The notes under the pieces: model-generated
The model's database searches: none
What the model was told of the DNA's origin: nothing
Seen by the model: only the letters and a program-made list of their open reading frames with translations
Made by a program: the position numbers and the translations under genes
In this document: piece by piece, positions 1-10,629 of the stretch
Layout of the letters: each line of letters starts with the position of its first letter
Position numbering within the stretch: the stretch's first letter is position 1
Assembly: GCA_021738725.1 (NCBI GenBank)
Contig: JAIPBE010000017.1
Span: forward strand, 1-60,224
Direction of reading: 5' to 3'
Origin: Saprospiraceae bacterium
GTDB lineage: Bacteria; Bacteroidota; Bacteroidia; Chitinophagales; Saprospiraceae
DNA: 60,224 nucleotides

Positions 1-451
1 CTCGTCCTTAAACGTTGAACGGCTAAATGTTTGACACCGCCTATGAAACCTGAAGCCAATCAGGAATCAAGCCTGCGGCTTGCAGGCAGGAACACAGGAA
101 TCAGGAATGAGGGCCGGCGTTGGGTATTGGTCATCCTTCGGGTTCAAATGAAGAGTTATTTCGAGGAATGCAGAATCAGGAACGCAGGAATCAGGAACAC
201 AGGAATGAGGAATCAGGAATCACCCATGCCAACATCACGTTGAACATTGAACTGGCTCCCCGAGCCTTCGGGGACGCCTTGAACGTCAAACATCCAGGCC
301 AAGTGCCCGGATACCCGGCAATAGACAGCCAGGAACAATTCCACCGTCATACCGGCTAAATCTGAAAAGACCATCTACCTTCCGGTGGAATAACTTTCCG
401 CTTTGTAACTTTGCCCACCCTTTTTCACTCAGTACTCAATCCGACCGTTGC
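1..451. other. gene-free left end with degenerate short repeats
   Basis: I see no convincing gene here. The stretch is built from degenerate repetitions of CAGGAATCAGGAA-like words (about 58-220). Short reading frames crossing it have repeat-driven composition and no recognisable domain. The right part carries the metK promoter. Confidence 0.6.
406..413 (+). promoter_or_regulatory. -7 promoter box of metK
   Basis: TAACTTTG matches the Bacteroidota -7 consensus TAnnTTTG exactly and lies 38 bases before the metK start codon. The -33 element is weak. The promoter role is inferred from the match and position. Confidence 0.5.
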
Positions 452-1753
452 ATGTCCTATCTCTTTACCTCCGAATCCGTCAGTGAGGGCCATCCCGACA
501 AGGTGGCTGATCAGATCTCTGATGCCATACTCGATCATTTTCTTGCATTCGACCCTTTTTCGAAGGTGGCCTGCGAAACACTGGTAACCACCGGTCAGGT
601 TGTCCTGGCAGGGGAAGTGAAGTCGGAGACATATCTGGATATCTCCCAGATCGCCCGGGATGTCATCAACCGGATCGGATATACTAAGAGTGCCTATATG
701 TTTGAAGGGAATTCCTGCGGGATACTCTCCGCCATCCACGAACAATCTCCGGATATCAACCAGGGTGTCGATCGTGGAAATCCGGAAGATCAGGGTGCAG
801 GTGACCAGGGAATGATGTTCGGCTTCGCCACCAACGAGACCGAAAACTACATGCCGTTGGCACTCGATCTATCTCATCGCCTCCTGATCGAACTGGCCAA
901 GTTGCGCCGCGAGTGTAATGAAATAGTATACCTCCGCCCGGATGCGAAGTCCCAGGTGACCATCGAATACGACGATGAGCACAACCCGATCCGCATCGAC
1001 TCCATCGTCGTCTCTACGCAGCATGACGACTGGATCTCAGAAGATATGGCCAATCATGTGACCCAGGCGAAAGCGGATCAGGATATGTTGGCGCAGATTC
1101 GCCACGATATGCAACATATCCTCATTCCCAGGGTCAAAGCGCAGCTGCCGAAAAAGCTTCAGGCCTTGTTTTCAGATGATATCACCTACCATGTCAACCC
1201 CACCGGCAAGTTTGTGATTGGTGGTCCTCATGGCGATACCGGCCTGACCGGTCGGAAGATCATCGTCGATACATATGGCGGAAAAGGTGCGCATGGTGGA
1301 GGGGCATTCTCGGGAAAGGACCCCAGTAAGGTGGATCGCTCGGCAGCCTATGCCGCCCGCCACATTGCCAAGAATATGGTCGCCGCCGGCGTGGCCAAGC
1401 AGATGCTGGTCCAGATCTCTTATGCCATCGGTGTCCCTGAACCCATGGGCATCTTTGTCGATACTTATGGCACCGCCCAGGTCACCATGAATGACGGTGA
1501 GATCGCTGGCAAGATCAAGGCACTCTTCGACCTCCGCCCCGGGATCATCGAACGCGACCTCAAACTGCGCAATCCGATCTACTCGGAGACCGCATCCTAC
1601 GGCCATATGGGTCGCGAGAACCGTACCGCCATCAAGACTTTTATCCGACCTGACGGACGTGGCCTCGAACGTAAAAATGTGCAGGTGGAACTCTTCACCT
1701 GGGAGAAGCTCGATCGGGTGAAAGATGTGAAGAAGGCGTTTGGATTGAAATAA
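452..1753 (+). CDS. metK: S-adenosylmethionine synthetase (methionine adenosyltransferase)
   Basis: Makes S-adenosylmethionine from methionine and ATP in the cytoplasm, the methyl donor for the cell. The 433-aa protein has the N-terminal [13 protein letters not shown] signature, the [13 protein letters not shown]-binding motif near residue 115, and the glycine-rich phosphate loop [19 protein letters not shown] near residue 283. All three are hallmarks of bacterial MetK. It is slightly longer than the common 380-420 aa. The ATG at 452 begins the conserved [16 protein letters not shown], so the start is well placed. It is a stand-alone gene with its own promoter. Identification is firm. Confidence 0.97.
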   Translation: MSYLFTSESVSEGHPDKVADQISDAILDHFLAFDPFSKVACETLVTTGQVVLAGEVKSETYLDISQIARDVINRIGYTKSAYMFEGNSCGILSAIHEQSPDINQGVDRGNPEDQGAGDQGMMFGFATNETENYMPLALDLSHRLLIELAKLRRECNEIVYLRPDAKSQVTIEYDDEHNPIRIDSIVVSTQHDDWISEDMANHVTQAKADQDMLAQIRHDMQHILIPRVKAQLPKKLQALFSDDITYHVNPTGKFVIGGPHGDTGLTGRKIIVDTYGGKGAHGGGAFSGKDPSKVDRSAAYAARHIAKNMVAAGVAKQMLVQISYAIGVPEPMGIFVDTYGTAQVTMNDGEIAGKIKALFDLRPGIIERDLKLRNPIYSETASYGHMGRENRTAIKTFIRPDGRGLERKNVQVELFTWEKLDRVKDVKKAFGLK

Positions 1754-2067
1754 GCCGTTCACCATTCGCTTTTCGAATGTGTACGTTACAATTTTATCAA
1801 GGGTAAAAGGTAAAGGGTAAATGGTGAAGGCGAACCCAATACCCAACGCCCAACACCCAATACCCCATGAGTTGTTCGCCATTCGCAAGATGTACTGTTA
1901 AATTTATTTGAGGACCAAACCTCAAGAACTCTACTGAACTCTTCGACTCCTGAACTCCTCGACTCCACCACTTCAATATCTCCTCAACTTTTCTGCCCGG
2001 TTTCCTGTTCTGACACCATCTGCCTGTCAGGGCAGTTCATTACCTTTGGCAGCCTTACAAATCACCT
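1754..2067. other. metK-gcvP intergenic region, low complexity
   Basis: No gene is visible. It contains repetitive words (GGTAAA repeats at about 1800-1825, CCCAA(T/C)(A/G)CC repeats at 1835-1864, and GAACTC(T/C)T(C/A)GACTCC repeats at 1924-1970). Similar words appear in other intergenic parts of this window. The 3' end carries the gcvP promoter. Confidence 0.5.
2041..2048 (+). promoter_or_regulatory. -7 promoter box of gcvP
   Basis: TACCTTTG fits TAnnTTTG and ends 19 bases before the gcvP start codon. The same eight bases occur before hldD, and a one-base variant before dcd. Confidence 0.5.
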
Positions 2068-4926
2068 ATGAGTACTACGGAAAACACCGGATTTTCCCGC
2101 CGGCATATCGGCCCGGGAGCCCAAGAGACAAATGAGATGCTGGCCACTATTGGCGTCAGTAGCCTGGACGAACTGATCCAGCAAACCATTCCTGACAATA
2201 TCCGGCGTAAGGGTGAACTCAAGCTGCCCAAAGCCATGAGCGAGCATGCTTACCTGAAGCATATGGGCGAGCTGGCGGACATGAACAAGGTCTTCACCTC
2301 CTGTATCGGGATGGGCTACAGTGGCACGATCACACCTCCTGCCATCCAACGCAATATCTTCGAAAATCCGGGTTGGTACACCCAGTACACACCTTACCAG
2401 GCGGAGATCGCCCAGGGTCGACTGGAGAGTCTCCTCAATTTCCAGACCGTGATCAGCGACCTCACCGGGTTGCCCATCGCCAATGCCTCCCTCCTCGATG
2501 AAGCCACCGCGGCTGCCGAGGCGATGACGCTTTTTTTCCATGAGCGCAATAAGCGCCACATCGAAGCCCCTGTTTTCCTGGTTTCCGACGAAGTGCTTCC
2601 CCAGACCATCGATGTCCTCAAGACTCGCGCTGTACCCATAGGCATTCAAGTGAAGGTCAGCAACGACCTGAAACTGACAGACAAGGTATATGGTCTCCTC
2701 CTGCAATATCCAGGAAAAAGTGGTGCCATCGTCGACCATCGCGCCCTTGTAGAAGAGGCAAAATCTAAAGGCATTTATGTGACCGTTGCCGCGGATCTTC
2801 TTTCGCTGGTGCTGCTCACGCCTCCGGGCGAATGGGGAGCCGACTGTGTGGTCGGTAATTCCCAACGATTCGGTGTCCCCATGGGCTTTGGTGGACCTCA
2901 TGCCGCTTTCTTCGCCACCAAAGAAGATTTCAAGCGCCAGATCCCTGGACGGATCATCGGTGTAAGCATCGATGCGCAAGGCAACCGCGCCCTCCGTATG
3001 GCCCTGCAGACGCGTGAACAACATATCCGTCGCGAAAAGGCGACCTCCAATATTTGTACCGCCCAGGCCCTGCTGGCCAATATGGCGGCTATGTATGCCG
3101 TATACCACGGCCCGGATGGACTGCGGACCATTGCCACTGACATTCATCAATTGGCTCGTACCCTGGATCATCGCCTACAGCAACTGGGTTACAAGCAAGC
3201 GAATGCCTCTTATTTCGACACCCTTCGGGTAGAAATAGATCCGGCAGCCTTGCGGAAAATCCGCCAGTCAGCCCTGCGTCAGAAGTTCAACTTCTTTTAT
3301 GATCGCAGTGGTATCCAGATCAGCCTGGATGAGACCCACGACATGGAGACCATCGACACGATCACCGCCATTTTCGCGACTGTGGCCGGTCAGATGACTT
3401 CTTCGGCTACGATCAAGACCGGGTGGAATGTGCCAAAAGCTCTGATCCGGACTTCTGACTTCCTGACCCACGAAGTGTTCCACCTTCATCGCACTGAATC
3501 GCAATTGATGCGGTACATGAAGCGTCTGGAAAACAAGGACCTCTCCCTCGTACACTCTATGATCCCACTGGGGTCATGCACCATGAAGTTGAATGCCGCT
3601 TCAGAGATGATGCCGGTGAGCATGGCCGAGTTTGGCCAGATCCATCCCTTTACGCCAGCCAACCAGGTGAAAGGCTACTATCAGATCTTTGCGGATCTGG
3701 AGCGCTACCTCTGCGAAGCCACCGGATTTGAAGCTTGCTCCCTCCAGCCTAACTCTGGTGCGCAGGGCGAATATGCCGGATTGCTGACCATTCGGGCATA
3801 TCATATCAACAACATGAACAAGAATCGCGATGTGGTGCTCATTCCCTCATCCGCACACGGCACAAACCCGGCTTCAGCGGCCATGATCGGCGCCCGGATC
3901 GTGATCGTCGAATGTGATGAAAAGGGAAATATTGATGTCGCTGATCTTAAAGCCAAGGCAGCTGCACATGCGGACAACCTGTGTGCATTGATGGTTACGT
4001 ATCCATCCACACATGGCGTATTCGAATCTGCGATTATCGAGATCTGCGAGGAGATCCACAAACATGGTGGGCTCGTCTACATGGATGGTGCCAACATGAA
4101 TGCCCAGGTCGGACTGACCAGTCCGGCCATGATCGGTGCGGATGTATGTCACCTGAACCTGCACAAAACGTTTGCCATTCCACATGGCGGTGGTGGACCT
4201 GGCATGGGCCCGATCTGTGTAAATGCCAAGCTGGCGCCTTTCCTCCCCGGGCATGTGTTCGCACGAACCGGTGGCAAGAAGGCGATCAAGGCGGTTTCGG
4301 CAGCCCCTTGGGGCAGCTCCAGCATCCTGCTGATCTCCTATGGCTATATCCGTATGCTCGGTACAAAAGGTGTTACCGAAAGTACCCGGTATGCTATCCT
4401 CAATGCCAACTATATCAAGGCGCGTCTGGAAGCCCAGTATCCAGTCTTGTACGTAGGTGAGAAAGGTCGTGCAGCACATGAGCTCATTATTGACCTCCGG
4501 CCGTTCAAAAGTCTGTGTAGTGCCGAAGATGTGGCCAAGCGCTTGATTGATTACGGATTCCATGCCCCGACATTGTCCTTTCCAGTGGCCGGAACAATCA
4601 TGATCGAACCAACGGAGAGCGAAAGCAAAGACGAACTCGATCGTTTCTGTGATGCCCTCCTGGCCATCAAAAAAGAAATGGAAGAGATCGCCAGTGGTGA
4701 TGCTGATCCTGAAAACAATGTCTTGCACAACGCCCCACATACTCTGGAGCTCCTGACAGCAGACTATTGGAGCTTTCCCTATTCCCGCGAGAAGGCTGCC
4801 TGGCCTTTGCCATATCTGAAGGAAGGATTCAAGTTTTGGCCAGCCATCGCCCGGGTGAATAATGCCCATGGCGATCGGAACCTGGTCTGCACCTGTCTAC
4901 CCATCGAGGCGTACCGCGAGAGTTAG
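2068..4926 (+). CDS. gcvP: glycine dehydrogenase (decarboxylating), P-protein
   Basis: Pyridoxal-phosphate enzyme of the glycine cleavage system. It decarboxylates glycine and passes the aminomethyl group to the lipoyl group of GcvH. The 952-aa product is the full-length single-chain form, with N-terminal and C-terminal halves both of the aminotransferase-like fold. The PLP-lysine motif [20 protein letters not shown] lies near residue 700. The N-terminal FSRRHIGP and the [31 protein letters not shown]-type block (residues ~78-111) are also typical. No gcvT or gcvH is nearby, so the partners must be elsewhere. A long inverted repeat follows the stop codon. Identification is firm. Confidence 0.97.
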   Translation: MSTTENTGFSRRHIGPGAQETNEMLATIGVSSLDELIQQTIPDNIRRKGELKLPKAMSEHAYLKHMGELADMNKVFTSCIGMGYSGTITPPAIQRNIFENPGWYTQYTPYQAEIAQGRLESLLNFQTVISDLTGLPIANASLLDEATAAAEAMTLFFHERNKRHIEAPVFLVSDEVLPQTIDVLKTRAVPIGIQVKVSNDLKLTDKVYGLLLQYPGKSGAIVDHRALVEEAKSKGIYVTVAADLLSLVLLTPPGEWGADCVVGNSQRFGVPMGFGGPHAAFFATKEDFKRQIPGRIIGVSIDAQGNRALRMALQTREQHIRREKATSNICTAQALLANMAAMYAVYHGPDGLRTIATDIHQLARTLDHRLQQLGYKQANASYFDTLRVEIDPAALRKIRQSALRQKFNFFYDRSGIQISLDETHDMETIDTITAIFATVAGQMTSSATIKTGWNVPKALIRTSDFLTHEVFHLHRTESQLMRYMKRLENKDLSLVHSMIPLGSCTMKLNAASEMMPVSMAEFGQIHPFTPANQVKGYYQIFADLERYLCEATGFEACSLQPNSGAQGEYAGLLTIRAYHINNMNKNRDVVLIPSSAHGTNPASAAMIGARIVIVECDEKGNIDVADLKAKAAAHADNLCALMVTYPSTHGVFESAIIEICEEIHKHGGLVYMDGANMNAQVGLTSPAMIGADVCHLNLHKTFAIPHGGGGPGMGPICVNAKLAPFLPGHVFARTGGKKAIKAVSAAPWGSSSILLISYGYIRMLGTKGVTESTRYAILNANYIKARLEAQYPVLYVGEKGRAAHELIIDLRPFKSLCSAEDVAKRLIDYGFHAPTLSFPVAGTIMIEPTESESKDELDRFCDALLAIKKEMEEIASGDADPENNVLHNAPHTLELLTADYWSFPYSREKAAWPLPYLKEGFKFWPAIARVNNAHGDRNLVCTCLPIEAYRES

Positions 4927-4938
4927 TTCAGGAGATTC

Positions 4939-4982
4939 GGAGTTAAGGAGTTAAGGAGAAATCTCATTAACTCCTTAACTCC
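4939..4982. terminator. 16-bp perfect inverted repeat between convergent genes
   Basis: GGAGTTAAGGAGTTAA (4939-4954) pairs perfectly with 4967-4982 around a 12-base loop, between the convergent gcvP and porP/sprF-like genes. Its position suggests a bidirectional terminator, although no clear T-run follows. The sequence belongs to the AACTCC-type repetitive words of this genome, so it may equally be an intergenic repeat. Confidence 0.45.
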
Positions 4983-4987
4983 TCTAC

Positions 4988-5920
4988 TTAAAACAGCTTC
5001 ACCAGCTCAAAATTTGCAGCGAAGCTGAATCCCTGATTCGAGCCATTCGCTCCAATATTGTAAGAGGCGAGTGCACCGATGCGAAACTGGTCTGCATTCG
5101 CCCAGGACCCATCGAGGATAACACCGCTTTCCAGGCCGAAATTCAGGCTGGAATTGAGGTTGAGTCCGGCCCAGAAGGCGTCGGGGTTTTCGATGCGAAA
5201 CTGGTAGCCGAGATTGAAGAGTTTGGCATCGGCATAGTTCAGCCAGAGGGTATGGTCAAAGTACAGATAGCGTGCCGTCCGCCAGCCTAAAACAGCATTG
5301 CCATGTATCCGATTTCCATAAGGTGAGGCATCATTAAAGGAAAGATTGGTAGGGATTAGTTGGGAAGCAGCCACCCCGACGAAGAAGTGACTTTTATCCA
5401 GGTCATCGTCCGCAACGGTGCGGTAGAGGATACCCGCTCCTGCATTGAAGTCAAACTGGCTGCCGGCGTCGCTCGTCAACAGTGGATCGATCTGATCACT
5501 GACTTTGGCCTGGGAAGCATCATAACGGCGCTGACCCAGCGTGCCCAGAAGTCCGATGGAGAACCGGTCGTCATCATCCAGTAATCCAGGATTGAACTGA
5601 TACTTGTACGCGACCGATATCCCGGTAAAGCGCAGCGGACCTGTCTGATCGAAGAGAATATCCCCGGCCAGGGCCATATTGAATTTCTTCATGTTAACGG
5701 CGCCACCGACGAGGGCGGTCACCGGCGCACCGTCAAAACCGAGCCAGGATTGTTGATAGTTCGCATGGGCCCCCCATTCACCAGGGTGACCGGCCATGGC
5801 CGGATTCCAGAGATAATCTGTGGTGCGGATCATACCGGGGAGAGGCAATTGCTGGGCTGCCAGGCAAAGTGGCAGGGTCAAAACAAGAACAAAGCTGAGT
5901 ATAGAACGTGTCATGGTCAT
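4988..5920 (-). CDS. PorP/SprF family type IX secretion outer-membrane protein
   Basis: A 310-aa protein with a signal peptide (residues 1-21, cleavage after CLAAQQ) and the family opening LPLPGMIRTTDYLWNPAMAGHPGEWGAHANYQQSW-like region (NPAxAG near residue 38). The rest is predicted beta-barrel with alternating strands and ends in the aromatic-terminated strand FELVKLF. SprF of Flavobacterium johnsoniae is needed to secrete the type-B-tagged adhesin SprB. Members of this family usually sit beside genes whose products end in a gliding-motility-type domain. Here the gene follows the 1519-aa M43 protein by 12 bases on the same strand, so the two form an operon and probably a cargo/translocon-partner pair (inference). 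Family assignment is strong. Confidence 0.9.
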   Translation of the reverse strand: MTMTRSILSFVLVLTLPLCLAAQQLPLPGMIRTTDYLWNPAMAGHPGEWGAHANYQQSWLGFDGAPVTALVGGAVNMKKFNMALAGDILFDQTGPLRFTGISVAYKYQFNPGLLDDDDRFSIGLLGTLGQRRYDASQAKVSDQIDPLLTSDAGSQFDFNAGAGILYRTVADDDLDKSHFFVGVAASQLIPTNLSFNDASPYGNRIHGNAVLGWRTARYLYFDHTLWLNYADAKLFNLGYQFRIENPDAFWAGLNLNSSLNFGLESGVILDGSWANADQFRIGALASYNIGANGSNQGFSFAANFELVKLF

Positions 5921-5932
5921 CTCGTTTTAGGA

Positions 5933-8900
5933 TCAATCTTCATGCAGGATGACCAGGACGCTCTTGACGATGCGTTCACCGGGCCACAGTTTGAGGACAT
6001 AATAGTAGGTACCAGCAGGTAATCGTTGATTCTTATAATACCCGTTAAACGTATTGTTATAGTTGTCTTGCTGGAAGACCACCTCCCCCCAGCGGTTGTA
6101 AATGACCAGACTGTTGGCATCGAATGACTCCAGACCTTTAATGACCAGCAGGTCGTTTTGCCCATCACCGTTTGGTGTGATCGTATTGACCAGATCTAGG
6201 ACTTCATTCAGGTCGTCAAAGACCTCAACGTACACTGAATCCAGAGTCAGACAACCGTTGATGTCCCGGATCAACACCTGATAGGTGCCGCTTGCAGCGG
6301 GTGTCACCATCGGAGAGGCACAATCCGTACAAGACAGGTCGAACGGACCTGACCAGATGTACTGGATACCACCTGTAGCGGACAGTGTCACCTCTCTGCC
6401 GATCAGCACGTTGAGGTCAGGGCCAGCCATGCCCACAGGTGGGTTGACCTCAACATTCACATTGCCGACCTCACTGTTACAGTTGTTGGAGACCTCGACG
6501 CTGAACGCAGTGGTTGTCGTGAGGACAGCTGTTGGATTGGCAATGGTCGGGTCCGAAAGGAGAGTGGAGCCATCCAGCCAGAGATAATCCGTACCGCCAC
6601 TGGCGATCAATTGGACGGTATCTCCCGGGCAAGCTTTGGCCGGAATGGACTGTACAACCGGTGTAACCAATCCAAGGACATTCACCAACACCTGGTCGGT
6701 GCCGGTGCACCCATTATGATCGGTTACCGTCACAGTGACGCTTCCTCCGGACGTAACGCTTTGTTGTTGGCCAGTACTACCCGTCGACCAATTGTATTGA
6801 GCAAATCCTGCTCCTGCATCCAGAATGGTGGAATTGCCTTCACAGAAACTCAGGGTTCCTGTAATGTCGGGCACTGGGCTGGGGGAAACCACTACATCAA
6901 AGACATCCGTTCCACTGCATCCGGCACTGTTTGTGACGGTGACAGTATAGGTACCGGTGGCCGATACAGTGATCGTCGGCGTGGTTTGACTGCCACTCCA
7001 GACGTAGGCTGCGAAGCCTGATCCAGCATCCAGGGTGGTCGATTCGCCTTCACAAAGGACATCATCACCCAAGATATTCGGTACCGGGTTCTGGCTTTCT
7101 ACTACTTCGACAGCATCCGAGCCGGTGCATCCTTCCGCCGTCGTAACAGTCACAGAATACGTCCCGGAAGTATTCACGGACAAGGTCTGACTGGTACTAC
7201 CACCTGTCCAGACATAATTGGCATATCCGGATCCGGCGTCCAATTCGGTTTGTTCACCCTCACAGATCGCCAGCGTCCCCATAATGTCCGGATCGGAGGC
7301 AGAAAAGACTTCCACAACGACTGTATCTGTTGCTGCGCAACCCAGACCGTTGGTGACGGTCACGATGTATTCTCCCGATGTGGTCACCGTCAGGGTTTGC
7401 ATAGTGCTGCCCCCAGTCCAGGTATAGGAAGTGAATCCGAAACCGGCGTTGAGAACCGTCTGATCCCCTTCGCAGATGGACAGCTTACCCATAATCTCCG
7501 GGTCCGGTGACGGGAAGGCTGTTACGCTGAACATATCGGTTCCACTACAGCCTTCTGGTGTGGTTACCGTGACCGAGTATGAACCGGTGGCATTGACATC
7601 GATCGTTTGGGTGGTTGCTCCGGTCGACCAGAGATACTGATCGAATCCGGATCCGGCATCCAGGGTTGAACCAACATCGGCACAGAAGGTTCCCATTCCG
7701 GTGATATCCGGTACGGGTTTGTCATTTTCGACAACGTCAACAGAATCAGACCCCTTACAGCCGTTCGTATCTGTAACAGAAACGCTATAAGTACCAGCTG
7801 TATTCACTGTTAGTACCTGGTTGACTGGACCACTGCTCCATTTGTATTGGGTATAGCCGGGACCGGCATCGAGCACAGCGACCTGTCCGGAACAGATGGC
7901 TAGTGTGCCCATGATTTCCGGGACGGGTAATGGATTGATGGTGACATCAACGGTATCGGTATCAAAACAGCCATTATTACCGGTGACGGTTACGGAGTAC
8001 TCCCCGGCGGTCAGGGTGGTCAGCTTGGTCCCTGTACCTCCATTGCTCCACATTACGTTTGTAAAAAACGGACTGACGGAAATCGTCGTACTGTCTCCCT
8101 CACAAAAGTCCAGATCACCGGAGATCTTCGCATTTGGGACGATCTTGCTGGAAACTGTGGTCCAGTCCACACCCGTACAGCCATTGGCATCAGTCACCGT
8201 GACATAGTAATCCCCGGGTATGGTCACCTTGATGGATTGACTGGTTTCTCCGGTTGTCCAGAGATATTGTGCAAATCCTGCCCCAGCGCTCATGGTGGCG
8301 GTATCTCCCGCGCAGACAGACACATTCCCGACGATCTGGGTGGTAGGAGGGAAGTGCACAGTTACATCCAGGGTGTCGCTGGTGAATCGACAGCCATCGA
8401 CATCAACGGCCAGAAAGTATTTTCCGGATAAGGGTGCCTTGATTTCGTTCGTTTTATTCCCGGGAACAGGTTTGCCTTTTTCAAACCAGGTATAGACATA
8501 CCCCGGTCCGGTACTGCCCTCGATCAGGATGGTATCCGGATAGCAGATCTCCAGTCCGTTGACCGCATTGATGGAGATGCTGCCATCACAACTCTGGACA
8601 CAGATATTATCGAGGTACAGATTCTCTCCCCGGTTTCGATCGATGGTCATCTTGAAAGCAACCAGCACTTCCTGGCCGACGAAGGCCGACAGGTCCGCAT
8701 TGTCGCGACGCCAATCATTGCATGAGGTCGGGACCCAGGAGCTGGATGGCAGAGATGCGGGTGCAGGCACAGTGTGCAAATCCTCGGTATTTCCAAAATA
8801 GGTGTCCTTTCGTAGATAAACGGAAGTGAAGTTCTGGCCACAGTCGGTCGATACCATCACTTCCAGCGTGGTCGTAAAATCTGCATAGTAATTCTGTCGC

Positions 8901-10492
8901 ATGGCCACATCAAAGTTGAGGGCAGCACCCGGCAGACCGGTCAGGTCGATCGGGACCATCATCATAGTGGTGGACGTCCCATTACCTCCGGCATTGAAGC
9001 TGTACGCGTCAAACATCAAACAGGTGTTTCCCTTGTCGACACATTGAGGGGCCCCGTAGGTCTGGGTCCGGATCAATGGTCCTTGAGTCGTCCAGCTTTG
9101 CGGGATAATGCCGGATTCAAAATCCCAACAGGATGGGATGTCTGTCACTGTCGGTTCAAAGAAAAGATTGGTGCAAAGGGTGTTATTATCGACATATGTA
9201 TCGATCCCCATCCCGTTGTTGTCTACAATGCGGTATTCAATATCGTGAGCACCCAGGCTCACAGTCACAGGGTTCAGAGTCACCAGGCCAATGGCGTCGA
9301 TGGCAATATTTCCCGCCCAGTTGGTGGTGCCATAGAGGGCACCATCGAGCCAGGTTTCGACGACCAGATCGGTAATAGCGGCCGTACCGTAATTTTTGAC
9401 TTCGATGATCGGTGCAAAGGTGTCGTCACACAGCGGTTGATTATAGGGATAAACGATCCGGGTGATCCCCGTTTCGATGGGGAGGTCTGCTGGAATACAT
9501 CCTTCCGAAAGGAATAGCGATCCGCGGACAGAACCAAAAGCTGCCGACAGCACACGGTCCTTCTGGCCATCTGTAAAACGAGTCGTCCCCCCACAATAGC
9601 TCATATAATTTCTGCGCGAATTATCCCAGATCCCGCCACCCGGGCAGGGGTTAGTCATCCCGCAATCGCCCTCCTTGTGGGGTGGTGTATCGCATACACC
9701 ATCCCCATCCACGGTGCAATCGGCATTGGGTGGGCAGTCCATCCCATCGTTATCTCCGGCAAAGGTGTGGGCCAGATTGAATCCATGCCCGAGTTCGTGC
9801 GTGACGACGGAGTTGTTGGCATTCATATAGTTGTCCTCGACCACGGTGCCATCTCCGGCTCCTCCATTGGGGAAGCTGGCAAAACCGGCCACCGATCCGG
9901 CGATATCATGGACCACCCAGACGTTGTAATAATCCGCTTGTGGCCAGACCGACAGTACCTTGATCAGACTGGCATCGATGCCCGGAGGGCCGGAACCGAA
10001 AGCCACACCTTCAGCCACATAGTCGGGGACTCCACTGGCATCAATACGGACGATCCCGGAGGTGGGATTTCCGTTCGGGTCACGTTTGGCCAGGCAGAAT
10101 TCAAAGCCAAAATCCACACCATCACCAACGACACCCTGCCAACGGTCATTCAGCCCTTGTACACAGGCAATAATACCAGCATCAGGAGCAAAATTGGGCG
10201 TTGATGCGATGGACCCCGGATGCATCACATGAAACACGATGGGTACACGCAGGGCCTCGCCAGAACATCCAGTCGATCGCAATTTTTGCATGGCTGGCGA
10301 ATGCAGGAACCGCTGATATTCCACTTCATTGGCAGCCATGGCCGCTTTATAGGCTGGATCATGGGCCATCATCCAGGCATGGTGTTGGTCCGATCCACAA
10401 TCCACGCCGTCATCTTGGGCGGAGATACTGGATGTAAAAAACAAGATGAACAGCGGTAAAATGAAAAGCCTGAGGTTCGATAGAATACGCAT
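5933..10492 (-). CDS. secreted M43-type metalloprotease with Ig-like repeats and gliding-motility-type (type B) C-terminal domain
   Basis: A 1519-aa exported protein. Signal peptide at residues 1-25. A pappalysin-like (M43) catalytic domain spans about 80-330, with zinc motif HELGHGFNLAH (H232, E233, H236, H242) and Met-turn NYMSYC (Met297). A jelly-roll-like region follows (about 450-640). Then come eight head-to-tail repeats of about 70 aa, each reading roughly P(D/E)I.G...CEG...LDAG.GF..Y.WS.G and ending TVTVT...GC.GTD. Two further PKD/Ig-like modules follow. The last ~85 residues are a gliding-motility-associated domain (TPNGDGQNDLLVIKG, then YNRWGEVVF), i.e. a type-B T9SS signal. A PorP/SprF-family gene follows 12 bases downstream. 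The substrate is unknown. Cell-surface or secreted location is inferred from the C-terminal domain. Confidence 0.93.
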   Translation of the reverse strand: MRILSNLRLFILPLFILFFTSSISAQDDGVDCGSDQHHAWMMAHDPAYKAAMAANEVEYQRFLHSPAMQKLRSTGCSGEALRVPIVFHVMHPGSIASTPNFAPDAGIIACVQGLNDRWQGVVGDGVDFGFEFCLAKRDPNGNPTSGIVRIDASGVPDYVAEGVAFGSGPPGIDASLIKVLSVWPQADYYNVWVVHDIAGSVAGFASFPNGGAGDGTVVEDNYMNANNSVVTHELGHGFNLAHTFAGDNDGMDCPPNADCTVDGDGVCDTPPHKEGDCGMTNPCPGGGIWDNSRRNYMSYCGGTTRFTDGQKDRVLSAAFGSVRGSLFLSEGCIPADLPIETGITRIVYPYNQPLCDDTFAPIIEVKNYGTAAITDLVVETWLDGALYGTTNWAGNIAIDAIGLVTLNPVTVSLGAHDIEYRIVDNNGMGIDTYVDNNTLCTNLFFEPTVTDIPSCWDFESGIIPQSWTTQGPLIRTQTYGAPQCVDKGNTCLMFDAYSFNAGGNGTSTTMMMVPIDLTGLPGAALNFDVAMRQNYYADFTTTLEVMVSTDCGQNFTSVYLRKDTYFGNTEDLHTVPAPASLPSSSWVPTSCNDWRRDNADLSAFVGQEVLVAFKMTIDRNRGENLYLDNICVQSCDGSISINAVNGLEICYPDTILIEGSTGPGYVYTWFEKGKPVPGNKTNEIKAPLSGKYFLAVDVDGCRFTSDTLDVTVHFPPTTQIVGNVSVCAGDTATMSAGAGFAQYLWTTGETSQSIKVTIPGDYYVTVTDANGCTGVDWTTVSSKIVPNAKISGDLDFCEGDSTTISVSPFFTNVMWSNGGTGTKLTTLTAGEYSVTVTGNNGCFDTDTVDVTINPLPVPEIMGTLAICSGQVAVLDAGPGYTQYKWSSGPVNQVLTVNTAGTYSVSVTDTNGCKGSDSVDVVENDKPVPDITGMGTFCADVGSTLDAGSGFDQYLWSTGATTQTIDVNATGSYSVTVTTPEGCSGTDMFSVTAFPSPDPEIMGKLSICEGDQTVLNAGFGFTSYTWTGGSTMQTLTVTTSGEYIVTVTNGLGCAATDTVVVEVFSASDPDIMGTLAICEGEQTELDAGSGYANYVWTGGSTSQTLSVNTSGTYSVTVTTAEGCTGSDAVEVVESQNPVPNILGDDVLCEGESTTLDAGSGFAAYVWSGSQTTPTITVSATGTYTVTVTNSAGCSGTDVFDVVVSPSPVPDITGTLSFCEGNSTILDAGAGFAQYNWSTGSTGQQQSVTSGGSVTVTVTDHNGCTGTDQVLVNVLGLVTPVVQSIPAKACPGDTVQLIASGGTDYLWLDGSTLLSDPTIANPTAVLTTTTAFSVEVSNNCNSEVGNVNVEVNPPVGMAGPDLNVLIGREVTLSATGGIQYIWSGPFDLSCTDCASPMVTPAASGTYQVLIRDINGCLTLDSVYVEVFDDLNEVLDLVNTITPNGDGQNDLLVIKGLESFDANSLVIYNRWGEVVFQQDNYNNTFNGYYKNQRLPAGTYYYVLKLWPGERIVKSVLVILHED

Positions 10493-10597
10493 AGAAGGGG
10501 ATTGCCTGATAGAGATGACACTAAAAATACACCTTCGAGCCGAATCAGTGGTGATTTATCCACGATATGTTGACTTTACCCCCCTCTGAAGATTGTC

Positions 10598-10605
10598 TAC
10601 CTTTG
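10598..10605 (+). promoter_or_regulatory. -7 promoter box of hldD
   Basis: TACCTTTG matches TAnnTTTG and lies 24 bases before the start codon. A TTG at 10570-10572 is at about the right distance for the -33 element. Confidence 0.5.
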
Positions 10606-10629
10606 GATCATCATCTTGAATGACCCGCT

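Noticed and set aside
1172-1888. 238-aa minus-strand frame over metK
   Set aside because: Antisense shadow of metK with no family resemblance. The plus-strand gene is certain.
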